Shown in pieces: positions 24,021 through 34,899 of a stretch of DNA of 64,000 nucleotides (the first letter of the stretch is position 1; the number at the start of each line of letters is the position of its first letter). The translations under genes were made by a program, and so were the position numbers. Below the pieces are notes generated by a model, which was given only the letters and a program-made list of their open reading frames with translations, made no database searches and was not told where the DNA came from. The DNA is from Sipunculus nudus (Eukaryota; Annelida; Sipuncula; Golfingiida; Sipunculidae). The stretch is taken from the NCBI GenBank assembly GCA_026874595.1, contig CM049317.1, forward strand, positions 37,358,401 to 37,422,400, written 5' to 3'.

Positions 24021-24029
24021 TTGACCTTG

Positions 24030-24798
24030 AGTTATGACCTTAACCTTGAGTAATGACCTTGATCCTCAGGAAAGTTTATCCTCAAATAAAAAAGAACTGT
24101 TGTCCTGGGACATGCCACAGGAAGTGATTCATTGGTATTCATATTTTATAAAGTCCAAAAAAAAATCAAATGTCACGATCTTGACCTTATCTTTTGACCT
24201 TGAATCTACGAGAAAATTGCAAAAAAGATTTATAGATTGATATGATTCACTGATTTAACATATTTATGATCCTTGCTTTCCTCATGAAATCCCCAAGTAA
24301 TAACAAAATAGGAAAAAGAAATTTCCAAAGCCATGACCTTGACCTTGTTTATTGAACTTTATCCTACAAATAAAATGTGGCAAGTTTTAAGACTGGTATA
24401 AGCTTTAAATATGTATGTATGTTGTCAGTTATTTTCATGAAATCCCCATGGCATTACAACTAACCATGGAAAATTTTAATAAAAATCAAAACCCATTACT
24501 TTGACCTTGTTTTATTACCTTGAAACTACAGAGGGAATATGTCATTATTGATATTTAGATTGATAATGGTAAAATCTTTAAAATTGTGTATATTGCCAGT
24601 TATTTTCATGAAATTCCGACGGAATGACAACTGACCCTGGTAAAATTCAATTGAAATGGTGACATTGAAACTGAAGGGGAAAATGGCAACATGGATTTTC
24701 ACATTGCTGAGGTTAGAAGCTTTAAATTGATGTATGTTGCCAGCTTTCTTCATTAAAATCCCGAGGGAGTATATAACTTGACAACTGACCCTGGACTA
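24030..24798 (-). repeat. Right terminal inverted repeat
   Basis: The reverse complement reads TAGTCCAGGGTCAGTTGTCA, GAAGAAAGCTGGCAACATAC, CCTCAGCAATGTGAAAATCC, then further units in the same order as the left arm, at roughly 70-85% identity by eye. Compared with the left arm, the first unit lacks the CACCAAACAAGGTTAAGGTC block. Confidence 0.75.
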
Positions 24799-24800
24799 TA

Positions 24801-24900
24801 GGGGCCGACCATGAAAACCTCGCGGCCCCGACTGAGGTTGGAACTCACGATCTCCCGGTTTTGAGTCCTGTGCCCTACCGCTTAGCCACAGAAACCGGAA
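24801..24900 (-). mobile_element. tRNA-derived SINE head (minus strand)
   Basis: On the minus strand TGGCTAAGCGGTAGGGC (about 24872-24888) fits the A box and GAGTTCCAACCTC (about 24833-24845) the B box, with ACTCAAAACCGGGAGATCGT between them as an anticodon-arm remnant. A GC-rich part, CGGGGCCGCGAGG, follows the B box. It abuts the right end of the 4.1-kb element exactly, suggesting insertion next to or into its end. Confidence 0.65.
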
Positions 24901-24904
24901 TGAA

Positions 24905-25195
24905 CTCGAAGGTTTATGTTATTTGTGTTCAATCCCGAGGAGGCGAGCCCAGCCATGTATCTATAGTGAAAGTTTTCATCTACATTATTTGACACGAAGT
25001 ATCAGTTTGTCTTGCCATGAACTTGAACTTGAAATTGAATTATAGTGACCAAGGCATAATGCATAAGGCATAATAGAAATATGCTTCAAAACCTTATATT
25101 TGTCCCCTCATTATTTACATTGTAATCATTAATCAGAGCAAACAGGAAATATAGTGCTGTAAACAAGAACTATGCATGAATAGTTGAGGAACGTA
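24905..25195. other. Noncoding spacer
   Basis: Short AT-rich spacer with the word AAGGCATAA repeated at about 25051-25070. Nothing else seen. Confidence 0.4.
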
Positions 25196-25199
25196 TAAA

Positions 25200-25642
25200 A
25201 TTGGATTAATTATTCATATTTCGAGACATTATATATTGTTTAACATTTTTCTTAAACAGGTAGTCGTCTTGTGAGACACGTACCTGTACGTATTTCATAA
25301 ATACACACCTTTAAAACGGATAGTTCCATACATTGCTGCACTTTTGTTGACTGGAATGTAAAATATTTACTTTGTCCGATATAAACATTAATATTTACTG
25401 AAAATAAATTATTTATCATCGACGATAGGAGACCTTTGTTAAACCTATGCACGAAGAGAAGCACATAATAAGCATAAATGTTTGGTAACTCAAGAATATT
25501 CAATAACAGAAATAATTTATTAGAATTTGTTCTATAAGCTCCTGAAGTGATTATTCTTACAGCTCTGTTTTAAAGTTTTATTAATATATCAAGATCTTGT
25601 TTTAGAAGAACCCCAAACTTCAATACAATAGGTTAGGTATGG
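25200..25642 (-). pseudogene. CR1/Jockey-like LINE, RT C-terminus
   Basis: On the minus strand one reads PYLTYCIEVWGSS, then QSRAVRIIT-like text (NRAVRIITSGAYRTNSNKLF), LLNILELPNIYAYYVLLFV and a C-terminal LFKKNVKQYI. This is the usual end of CR1/Jockey/RTE-like ORF2 after the polymerase (W-G...Q.RA.R.I.....T..LF..L.IL.L......LF...K). It continues the fragment at 27400-28290; the composite element 25648-27394 lies between SLYKSF and PYLTYC. Stops and at least two shifts make it inactive. Confidence 0.75.
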
Positions 25643-25647
25643 TTATA

Positions 25648-27394
25648 CAAGTGACCAATGGGTCATGACGCTCAGCTAAGAAGACATTCAAAGAAGGAAT
25701 TTTATCATCTTAATGTCACATTTTGAAGATGGTTTCACCATTCAACTGAAACATAGCTCGGGGGATATGGGTTACAGAGACCTTATTTCCGGTTTCCAAG
25801 GAGATTTTTCAATGACCTCCCTGGATCTCAAGTAAGAAGATTCTTGTTGTAATGGTCACAATATGCGCCCTGTTAAGGGACGACTGCATCTTTGAAGGTA
25901 TCAAAAATAGAGACAAAATGCGTAGAAATTAAAAAAATGCAGGTGGCGCACCTGATGAAACACTCAATGCTGGATATGAGTGCAAAGAATCATGGTGACC
26001 AATGCATTAGTTGTTCAGATACTGGAGCTTTTGCATCAAATTTTTAATTATTCTAAGTGGTACTTCTGTGCCCATAGCTCGAAGGATATGGGAAACAGAG
26101 ACCTAATTTCAAGTTTCAAAGGTTTAAGATGATTTTTCATGGACCTCCCTGGATTTTGAGTTAAGAGATTCTGGGTTAAATGGTTACGATTTGTGCACTT
26201 TTCACGGACGACCACATATTTGAAGGTCTCAAAAATAGAGAAAAAAATGCGTTAAAATTCCAGGTGGCGCCACCAGTCTGCAGTAACTGATGAAACACTA
26301 GGATTAATCTGCATGCAAAGATCATGGTGATCAATGCATTAGTTGTTCAGAAACTGAAGGTTTTGTATCAAAATTTTAATAATTCTGAGGGGTGCTTTTA
26401 CAAGCTCTGAGCTTGAAGAATATGGGTAACAGACCTAATTTTAGGTTTCCAAGAAGATTTTTCATGGACCTCCCTGGATTTTAAGTTAGAAGATTGTAGG
26501 TGCAATGGTTATGTTTTGTGCCTTGTTAAAAGACGATTCCATCTTTTAAGGTCTCAAAAATAGGGAAAAAAGTTGTGTACAAATTAACAAAAAACACGGT
26601 TGGGCCACCAGTCTTCAGGAACTGATGAAACACTGTGATGAATATGCATGCAAAGATTAATGGTGATCAATGCATTAGTTGTTCAGATACTGGAGCTTTT
26701 AAATCATTTTTTTATTATTATTCTTGGGGGGTGGTACTTTTGGCCCTATGGCTTAGGAGATATAGGCGGAATGACCTAATTTTAAGGGTTTCCAAGCAGA
26801 TTGTTTGATGGACCTCTATGGGTGTTCAGAAAAAAAGCTTCAAGGTCCTGCATTTACAATTCGTGCACCGTCTTACTCACTGTGTGTTCAAAAGCTTCTT
26901 TTCGGCCCGTAGTTTTGTCGAAGACCTCTCTGAATATACAGATAGGGTTATCATGATCTACGGTTACGGTTTTTGCCCTGTTAACATCATGTCTGCTTCA
27001 TTTAAAAGTCTCAAAAAAGGAGAAAAAAAATCCTTAAAAATTAGAAAAAATACAGGGGGCGGCATTAGTCTGCAGGAACTAATGGAATACGATTTGACCA
27101 ATATGCGTGCAAAGAATCATGACAATAAATGCACTAGTCATTCAGATACTGGAGCTTTTGTATCAATTTTTTTTTTTTAATTATTCTGGGGTTTTATTTG
27201 AGCTCCATTGCTCAGAAGATATCGATTAGAGTGGCCTAATATTAGATTTCCAGGGAGACGTTTCATGGACCTCCCAGTAAGTCAAGTTAGAAGATTCCAG
27301 GTCCAGCGGTTACGATTTGTGCCTGGTTAACGGACGGAGGAACAGACAGACAAAGGTGATCGCTACAGCTCAGATGACTTTCAGTCAGCTGAGC
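25648..27394 (+). mobile_element. Composite tandem-array element, copy 2
   Basis: Begins CAAGTGACCAATGGGTCATG plus ACGCTCAGCT and ends CAGTCAGCTGAGC. TTATA stands on both sides (25643-25647 and 27395-27399), and the interrupted LINE reads through when the element is removed, which fixes the borders. Unit landmarks TGCAAAG..ATGGTGA lie near 25980, 26311, 26646 and 27100, so about four units of ~335 bp, the last one longer. GGTGGCGCCACC is perfect at 26263-26274. The open frame at 26818-27180 is within repeat units and is not a gene. Confidence 0.8.
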
Positions 27395-27399
27395 TTATA

Positions 27400-28290
27400 A
27401 AACTTTTATACAATGAAACCATGCAGGAACTAGGTAACACATTATGAGCGTTACATAAAACTACTAGCCCTCTGGAGATTTTGATACGTAATACCATATT
27501 CAGATCATGCTAGTTTAATTTATCATCCAACATAACACCTGAAAATCTAGTTTTTGACACTTTCTGGGGTATTATTAATCAATAGTTTAATGTTTCCTCC
27601 ATTCTCCAATCTTTTTCTTGATTTCTATAGTACTATAAAGTGCGTTTTATAAATGTCCAAAGATAACTTTAACATTAACCAACACAACAAATTTAGATAA
27701 TTCATTACTTAAAATGTTAGCTTTGTCAGTAAACCTTTATCCATTTACAAATATTTTTGTATTATCTGCAAACAAAACATTGAAAACAATATTGTTGAAA
27801 TATTAATCATATCATTAACATGTAACAATAAAAAGGCAAAGGTCCCAATATACCTTGAGTGACCCCACAAGTAACTTCCTTTAGTTCTTAGCTAGTCTCT
27901 TTATAATGAACAAACGTTACTCTGTTTTGTAAATAACTAAACAACCAATCATATTCAGTTCACATGATACCATATCTGAGTTTGACAATAAAATATCATT
28001 ACGCACAGCATCCAAAGCTTTCGAAAAACTAAAAAGAAACCTGTTACATGGTCACCATTGTGGAGATAATTCATTATCTTATCGACTAACGTAATGAGAG
28101 CATAATTGGTACCATGATTTTTTTTTTAATTCCAACTGGTAAACATACAAAATGTTATGCTTTTCAGTGAGCTGCAATGGTCTATTATACATCAGTTTTT
28201 CCAAAGCTTTCCAAAAAAATTGGTAATTATGGTACAGGTCTGTAATTAGAAATATACATACAATCATACATTTGTAAATCAAGTAATGTT
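27400..28290 (-). pseudogene. CR1/Jockey-like LINE, reverse transcriptase
   Basis: On the minus strand, across frames: NYRPVP, KALEKLMYNR, then FSKALDAVRNDILLSNSDMV, CLVIYKTE, LFADNTKIFVNG (FADD changed to FADN), NELSKF, then RFSGVMLDDKLN, ISRGLVVL, NVLPSSCMVSLYKSF. This is the CR1/Jockey order from the NYRPIS block through the catalytic FADD to the thumb. The 5' part of the element (endonuclease, ORF1) is missing, as in the usual 5' truncation. It carries many stops. Confidence 0.8.
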
Positions 28291-28299
28291 CATACACAG

Positions 28300-29785
28300 T
28301 GGAATTGTTCTATTTATGAAACAACCACCTAATAAGCAGAAAAATGTTACTCAGTGAATAGATAATAGAGGACATTTTTGCACTACAAGATTGGCTAATA
28401 ACTCTTGCATTTAAATATGTTAAAAACACAGTGAAACAATGCTTCATGTATTTGTTGGAGTGCACAACTGACATAAACAGAAGCAAATTACAAATAGTAC
28501 ATTACTTTGAAAAAAATGGGTTCTCTTTCCCTGTTTGTACTGGTTTACTACCCTTCAATCACGAAGAACATATCGACGTATGGGAAGTATCTCTACCCTT
28601 TGCTATGGCTTCACCCTCTGCTTTACTACCTGTATAAATAAGAGTGGGAATTAGAGTGGCAGAAAAAAAAAACATAAACTCATTTAAAAAACAGGGTATA
28701 AAGGTACTGAAAATTTACTAAATTGATTATATTTCGGTGAGCACAGAGGAATTATACAGGTGTTCCTAATGACTTTACCCTAAAAATCACAACAAATTAG
28801 TATGGAATGAATAACTATAATTCAGATGATATTTGTGGACTATTTGTTTTATAGATTTCACATTGTAAATTTATTTCCAGAATAAAATGTAATATCCTAC
28901 AATCAGTGACCGACTTTTATTGTTACTTATTTTAAATGACAACACAGTTACATTGCTGTAACACCATGAGTAACATTTCATACCCGTACAGACATGAGGA
29001 TATATGATCATAGGCGTATCCAGCCATTTTTACACGGATATCATTATAATCACCGCTATTTTATGTTTCCTGATCATACCAACTGCAGCATTATTCTCGT
29101 ATATATATGCTGAACAGGGAAGGTTACAAACGGCTCGTTTGATATAAAATGTGTCAGAACACATATCATGAATGGCTCTCAATATGAAATGTCTGCCGCA
29201 TTGCCTTTGTTGTACTGATATATGGAGTAAGACGGAACGGATCTGTAAAGGCTTTTATAAATTCGTTATTTAACATTTGTTTGCATACCATTGGGTTAAT
29301 GTTAGGCTCAATATTATATTAAAGGAACTAAATAAATACTTGAGAGATTTATAAAAGCAGTCTGTCTTCAAAACAGGGTTAGGTTATACCAGAGGGCCTG
29401 ATAAGATACCGACTTGATTCTGTGCTCAGTCGGTCAGCACAACAAGTTGAACGTGGTACCTGTGCCAAAACAATACCTGAGTATAGAACACCTATGCTGA
29501 TTACTGAGTGTTATACTCCATTTACACAATTTTTGTTGTAATGTGAATGTTGCACAAAGACATGAAAACCAGCAAGGATGTAGAGTACTCTATTCGTACC
29601 TAAAGATAAGACGATCTTACTCGTGTTTAAAAGGCTATATATAAAACAAAACAAATTGGAACATAACATAGGATAACGTTATGGCTATAAATCATCTGAT
29701 TCAGTGCATGAATTATCAAAAATACTTATATTTTAATGGAAACGTTTGTTTAAATAATCTATAATTCCTTCGATATTCCCTTGTT
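28300..29785. other. Noncoding stretch with one dispersed-repeat copy
   Basis: No gene recognised. About 29008-29215 shares ATAGGCGTATCCAGCCA and CTGCCGCATTGCCTTTGTTG with 48889-49170, marking two copies of an unnamed dispersed repeat of a few hundred bases. The rest is AT-rich. Confidence 0.45.
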
Positions 29786-29791
29786 TTGGAG

Positions 29792-29792
<1 letters not shown>

Positions 29793-29851
<59 letters not shown>

Positions 29852-29852
29852 T
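29793..29852. repeat. (TA)n microsatellite at Gypsy-1 left border
   Basis: A ~58-bp (TA)n tract immediately precedes the 5' LTR. It prevents recognition of a target duplication and gives rise to spurious (IY)n frames on both strands. Confidence 0.95.
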
Positions 29853-29854
29853 GT

Positions 29855-30471
29855 TGTGGACCCCTTTGCATCGCACGACTTTTCCTTTTTTGAGTGGACG
29901 CCGTGGTGTTGTGAACCTCTGCAGCCGCACCCGTACTGTTCTTCTGGATCGTCCCCTACTGTTTAGAACGTCGTCCGCTTGATAATCAACTGTTATTTTT
30001 GTCACTGGCACGGAACTCGCCCTATTGACAATCAACTTATTGTTGTCTCTGCAATAGGACTCACTCTATCGTGGACTCCGACTTCAGAACAATTATATCT
30101 ATTGAGTAAACTCGCTGCCTCATCGAAATAAAACCACTTTTTCCGCTTTACACGAGTCCCGTAAAAGGACTCGGCACCGCTCTTCAGCGAGGACTCGATT
30201 ATGAACCTTTCACGTTAACGTGTCAACCCCGGGGATACGGAGCTTCTTTATTTGTGGGTCGTCCTCCCCCACCGGAAACCATGGACTTTTATTTGTGAAG
30301 AGGAAGGACTTTTATTAATCCGCTTGCCTCCTTTTGTTATTAAGGACCGCCAGAGAATCTTCAGTAAAACATTTGGACTTCAGTTAGGTATTTATTTAGT
30401 TGCAGCCAAAACAGGAAACTTTGTTTAGTATTAGTTATTTATTAATTCTTTGATTACTTGTTATTGTAAAT

Positions 30472-30536
<65 letters not shown>

Positions 30537-30657
30537 TTATAAATATAGCACCATATTTGCACTTAAACCCTTGTTGCGTTAATATGAGAATATTAGTCTG
30601 AGGTTTTGTGTTATGGTTCGGCCTGTCAGATTTTCCGTGTGAAAGAGAACCGTAACA
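29855..30657 (+). repeat. Gypsy-1 5' LTR
   Basis: Begins TGTGGACCCCTTTG and ends AACCGTAACA, just before AAA and the primer site. The first 420 bases match 34458-34894. The LTR contains AAATAAAACCAC (a polyadenylation-like signal) near 30126 and a ~55-bp (TA)n tract at 30475-30530, an unusual expansion inside an LTR. Total about 803 bp. Confidence 0.8.
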
Positions 30658-30660
30658 AAA

Positions 30661-30679
30661 TGGCGACCGCACGAGACCC
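30661..30679 (+). promoter_or_regulatory. Primer binding site, tRNA-Arg type
   Basis: TGGCGACCGCACGAGACCC stands 3 bases after the LTR. TGGCGACCG is complementary to the 3' end (CGGTCGCCA) of animal tRNA-Arg species; the remainder differs from the insect tRNA I can recall, so the assignment to Arg is likely but not certain. Confidence 0.6.
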
Positions 30680-30792
30680 TGTACTTCTTAATATCGGCTA
30701 CGTTTGGACGTAAAAATACACAGTGGTCTCTGTAACTTCTTGTTCTAAAATTTACCAGTATTTTCATATAATTCTCAGACACATAATCTTAA

Positions 30793-31945
30793 TGACAAAA
30801 ATTGGTATAGAAATTAAACCAGACGAAATTATACCACAACTAAGAGAGAATAGGAGTTTATTGTACAAGTTAAAGAAAGATGAACATATTAAATTATGAA
30901 ATTATTGCTATTCATTTAAATCTTGATATCATGAATGTTTACACTGTTGAAGAGTTAAGATGCGTACTTAAGGAATCTTTGTATTGTAAGGTAGAAGACA
31001 GTAGACATGAAAAAGATTTTGAGAAAAACCCTAGTGAACCTCTCGGTGCGACAGCACTTGAACACTATGGAATTAGTGTTAAGAAAGTGGTAATTGAAAT
31101 TGAAATATGAAGTTCAAGTTGAAACTTGTAGATGTGAAATTGAAAGGGAAATAAGATTGAAAGAGCTAGAATTACAAAACCGTCAACCTCCAAATATAAA
31201 TAATCATTCTGAATTCTTATTCAGAAATTCTGCTAAGGCCCCCTTCAACGAAAATGAAGTGGAGCACTATTTTAGTTATTTTGAGCGGGTGGCCACTTTC
31301 ATGGCTTGGCCTAAAGACCAGTGGAGCCTGTTGTTACAAAGCGTCCTGGTTGGTCGCGCACAGGACGTTTACACTGCGCTCACAGACGAACAATGTAGAG
31401 ATTACTTTGCTGTGAAGGAGGCCATTCTGAGAGCCTATGAATTGATGCCTGAAGCATATCGCTTAAAGTTTAGGAACACTCCAAAGAAAGTCAAACAAAC
31501 ACATGTAGAATACACCGGAGATAAAGAAAGTTCGTTTAACAGATGGTGTCAGTCCATAAAAACTGGTCATGATTTTGAAAAACTGTGACAGTTAATTTTG
31601 ATAAAAGAATTTAAAAGACATTTCCGTAACGATATTAAAATGTTTTTGGGTGAGCACAAGATAGACAAAATATCACACCGCCCGTGTTACACCAGTTATA
31701 GATGAAGGTATGGTGAGAACAGAGAGGGCAGTAGAAGCCCAACATTTGTTCGGAGAAGGGGTAGACCTTCCTACTGAGGTTCCTCCGGCGCAAAAACACC
31801 TCAGTCCAATAATGGTAGGTCCCTGTTTAAAAGTCAGTCAGACTATCCTGCTCAATAAGGAGAGGGGCCACCTAGGACTTAACCTGATAGATGTACATTC
31901 TGTGGAATCATGGGGCATAGAGAATTTGAATGTCGTATAAAGAAA
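30793..31945 (+). pseudogene. Gypsy-1 gag with zinc knuckle
   Basis: Starts with MTKIGIEIKPDEIIPQLREN at 30793 and breaks after about 35 codons; then pieces at 30880-31110 and 31094-31588. The latter holds the SCAN/gag-like core: PFNENEVEHYFSYFERVATF, PKDQWSLLLQSVLVG, AQDVYTAL, CRDYFAVKEAILRAYEL, PEAYRLKFR and a WCQS-type box. A shift near 31590 continues to ILIKEFKR, and a CX2CX4HX4C knuckle (CTFCGIMGHREFEC) lies at about 31894-31935. Gag packages the element RNA; this copy is broken at least four times. Confidence 0.8.
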
Positions 31946-32524
31946 AGACAAAGCCAGAGTAAGCCTAATGCGTTAACTGTTACGCAGAGCGTGACTCCGG
32001 TAACAATGCCCAGTAACCTAGAGATTAAAGGTGTAAAAAACCCTGTCATTGAGAGCTTTCCGCCCTTTGTGTCAGATGGTTTAGTTCAGTTAGAGGGAAG
32101 CCATTCAAGGGAAGCTCGTGTAAAAATCTTAAGGGATACCGGGGCAACACAAAGCCTCGTTCTGAAATCTATTTTACCCATTTCTAAAGAGAGCTACACG
32201 GGATGTTCGGTTCTATTACAGGGTGTCAGTTCGGAACTCTTAGGTGTTACATTACATAGAGTGAAACTAGAGTCCGATTTAGTCTCTGAATTTGTAACAG
32301 TAGGAGTTTGTTCGACGTTGCAATTAGAGGGCGTTTCACTCCTCCTAAGCAACGATTTAGCATGTGATCGAGTGAAAATTGATCCCAGAATGACAAAATT
32401 GCCGAGCACTGAAAGGGACACAGACCTGCTCCAGCAGGAGTTTCCGGGCGTATTTCCAGGCTGTGTGGTGACTCGAGCTATGAGTAAAAAAGGCAAGTCT
32501 GAAACCAGAGAGTTCTGTACTTGA
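31910..32524 (+). pseudogene. Gypsy-1 aspartic protease region
   Basis: An open frame of 204 codons joined in frame to the zinc knuckle. Residues around 70-80 read VKILRDTGATQSLV, the catalytic DTGA of retroelement proteases, followed by LLQGVSSELLGV and a SLLLSNDLACDRV block equivalent to the conserved ILLGNDLAG before the reverse transcriptase. It ends at a stop after REFCT. The rest of the linker reappears in other frames up to 32900. Confidence 0.8.
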
Positions 32525-32899
32525 CCTATCGCAAACTTTCATGGCGCATTCAAATGATGACGTCAATGGCTGAAAGCCCATTACGTGATTAAATGTAAAA
32601 TCGCCCGTAGATAATACATGTGATCCATGTGGCACACTGAGTCCAAAGGAATCTACTACAAATGTAGTACAGGGTAATCAAACCCTAGATTCAAGTCTCC
32701 TGGATAATCCTAGGATTACACATGGCGAGAAACCGTCTATCCTAAATGATCAAGTACAGCTAAAGGAAGATAGGAATGTTGTATTAATAATGAGCGTAAA
32801 GGATCTGAGGAGAAAGCAGATGGAAGAAACAAGAGTGAGAAAATACAAATCACCCAAAAAGTTAATGATAGGAATGATCGTGTCATTGTTTATGTTTTG

Positions 32900-33880
32900 T
32901 TTACTAAATTGTGCAACCGTGTTTCCAGATGTGCCTAGTAAAACCAATATACTAAAACATTATGTAGACGGAGATGCTTCCCCCATTAAACTGGCACCCA
33001 AAAGTTACAAACTATTAATAAAGAAATCCAGTATATGATGGAGAATGTTATCATTGAGAATAGAAGTAGTGCTTGGAGTTCCCATGTTTGTTGGTCAAGG
33101 AACCTATTATGACTTACGGATTAGGTTTTGTACGGATTACCGAAAGGTTAACAATGTAACAAGAACAGATACTTATCCTTTGCCTAGGGTAGAAGATTGT
33201 ATTGATACGATTGGATATCTGCTACATATATCAGCAAATTTGATTTGTTGAAAGGCTATTGGCAGGTGCCTCTTACCGAAAGGGCTAAACATATATCCGC
33301 TGTTGTAACACCGAATGGTTCATACCAGTACAAAGTCATGCCCTTCGAAATGAAAAATGTACCATCCTGCTTTATGAGATTGATTAACTGTGTATTGTCT
33401 GGATTAGGTAACTGCAGTTGTTAAAGTAATAATGTCATTGTGTACAACCAGACATAGGAAGGCCATAAACAAGTCTGTTAGACCTCTTTGCAAGATTAGA
33501 TAAAGCTAGGTTAACAGTTATCCTGACCAAGAGCGACTTTCAACGTGCAACAGTAACATATTTAGGGCACGAGGTAGGTCAAGGTTGTGTTAACCCAATT
33601 ACCAGCAAAGTGTCTGCTATTGTAGAATTTCCAGTTCCAACAAACCGTAAGGAACTGATGCGATTCTTAGGAATAGCTGGTTATTACAGGAAATATTGTT
33701 AGAATTTTGCAGAGGTAGTAAGTCTACTAACTAAAGAAGAACAAAGAATTTCACTGGAAGAAAAATGCCAATGTGCTTTTGAAAGAGCCAAAGCAATATT
33801 ACAAAATGCACCTGTATCACTGTCTCCAAATGTTGACAAACCATTCTCACTCATAACAGATGCCAGCGATCACAGTGTAG
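32900..33880 (+). pseudogene. Gypsy-1 reverse transcriptase, degraded
   Basis: Across frames: ATVFPDVPSKTNILKH (32920), EIQYMMENVIIENRSSAWSS, RFCTDYRKVNNVTRTDTYPL, PRVEDCIDTIG, FDLLKGYWQVPLTERAKHIS, AVVTPNGSYQYKVMPFEMKN, then a damaged stretch where the YIDD active site should be (about 33420-33480), then TVTYLGHEVGQG, LMRFLGIAGYYRKYC and the linker to RNase H. The MPFGMKN box is MPFEMKN. At least six stops or shifts; inactive. Confidence 0.8.
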
Positions 33881-34208
33881 GCGCTGTGCTTATTTAAGAG
33901 GATGACCTTGATATAGGTCATCCAGTTTGTCTCTACTCGGAGAAATTCCCTACTTCATCAAAAGAATTATTCCACTATTGAGATGGAAACTTGCATTATT
34001 GATGGCGTTACAGCACTTTGAAGTATACTTGAGCTCTACTCCTTATCATATCACTGTTAATACTGATCATAATTCAATCACGTGTCTTCATAATATGAAG
34101 AATAATAAGAGACTGATTAGATGGAGCTTAGCTCTGTCAGAGTTTAACTTAGTTATTAAGTATATCAAAGGCTCCGATAACATAATCGCCGACACGTTAT
34201 CGAGATGA
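33820..34208 (+). pseudogene. Gypsy-1 RNase H
   Basis: PFSLITDASDHSVGAVL, with the first catalytic D, is followed by a stop; SSKELFHY replaces the usual EKELLA; then from 33927 LMALQHFEVYLSS, ITVNTDHNSITCL, LIRWSLALSEFNLVIKYIKG and DNIIADTLSR ending at the stop at 34206-34208. In intact elements the integrase HHCC domain follows within about 50-100 codons. Here it is absent. Confidence 0.8.
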
Positions 34209-34457
34209 CATGAATTGTGACCTGATTGTCTCTAGTTATAATCTCAAAAGTAGGTTTGCTCTGTCCTAATGTGTTTTTTTTCACCTACTCAAAAGTAGGA
34301 TTGTTATGTCTTGATGTGTATTTTGATAATAATGATGATCTGAGTGTTGTGCTTTGATAATAATAATGATTCACAATGTATAAGATTGTAATATAACAAT
34401 CACTCATGCCTTGTTCTCCTCACCTACTGTCTTTTTTTTTTGGGGGGGGGGGGGGGG

Positions 34458-34894
34458 TGTGGACCCCTTTGTATCGCACGACTTTTCCTCTTCTGAGTGG
34501 ACGCCGTGGTGTTGGTAACCTCTGCAACCGCACCTGTACTGTTCTTCTGGATCGCCCCCTACTGTTTAGAACGTCGTCCGCTTGATAATCAACTGTTATT
34601 TATGTCGCTGGCACGGAACTCGCCCTATTGACAATCAACTTATTTTTTTTCCATGCAACAGGACTCACTGTATTGTGGACTCCGACTTCAGAACAATTAT
34701 ATCTATTGAGTAAACTCGCTGCCTCATTGAAATAAAACCACACTGACGCATTTTTCCGTTTTCCACGGGTCCTGTAAGAGGACTCGGCACCGCTCTTCTG
34801 CGAAGACTCGATTATGAACCTTTCACGTTAACATGTCAACCCTGGGGATACGGAGCTTCTTTATTTGTGGGTCGTCCTCCCCCACAGGAAACCA
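34458..34894 (+). repeat. Gypsy-1 3' LTR, truncated
   Basis: Starts TGTGGACCCCTTTGTATCGC directly after a 16-base G run and matches the 5' LTR to 30274 at about 92% by eye, with small indels (for example an extra TGACGCA-like block near 34743). It stops at GGAAACCA; the remaining ~380 bases of the LTR are missing. Confidence 0.8.
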
Positions 34895-34899
34895 ATATG

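Larger units (their letters stand above)
20704..24798. mobile_element. 4.1-kb element with long tandem-built TIRs
   Basis: TAGTCCAGG at 20704-20712 faces CCTGGACTA at 24790-24798, and TAG flanks both sides (20701-20703, 24799-24801), a possible 3-bp target duplication. The outer ~700 bp on each side are collinear inverted copies of each other, each made of ~170-bp units. The interior (about 21440-24030) holds a 220-bp direct duplication, a GC-rich patch near 22840-22930 and no recognisable transposase. It looks like a nonautonomous DNA transposon. The superfamily is unknown; the 3-bp duplication would be unusual for a TAG sequence. Confidence 0.65.
29855..34894 (+). mobile_element. Gypsy-1, Ty3/Gypsy LTR retrotransposon
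   Basis: Order: 5' LTR, Arg-type primer site, gag with a CCHC knuckle, aspartic protease, reverse transcriptase, RNase H, a G-run polypurine tract at 34442-34457, and the first ~437 bases of a 3' LTR. There is no integrase: the RNase H frame stops at 34208 and only 250 noncoding bases precede the 3' LTR. The coding part has many stops and shifts. The 3' LTR is cut after GGAAACCA, where unrelated sequence begins. Confidence 0.85.

Noticed and set aside
26818-27180. 120-codon plus-strand frame
   Set aside because: Lies in the last unit of composite element copy 2; no domain, and other units of the element are not open.
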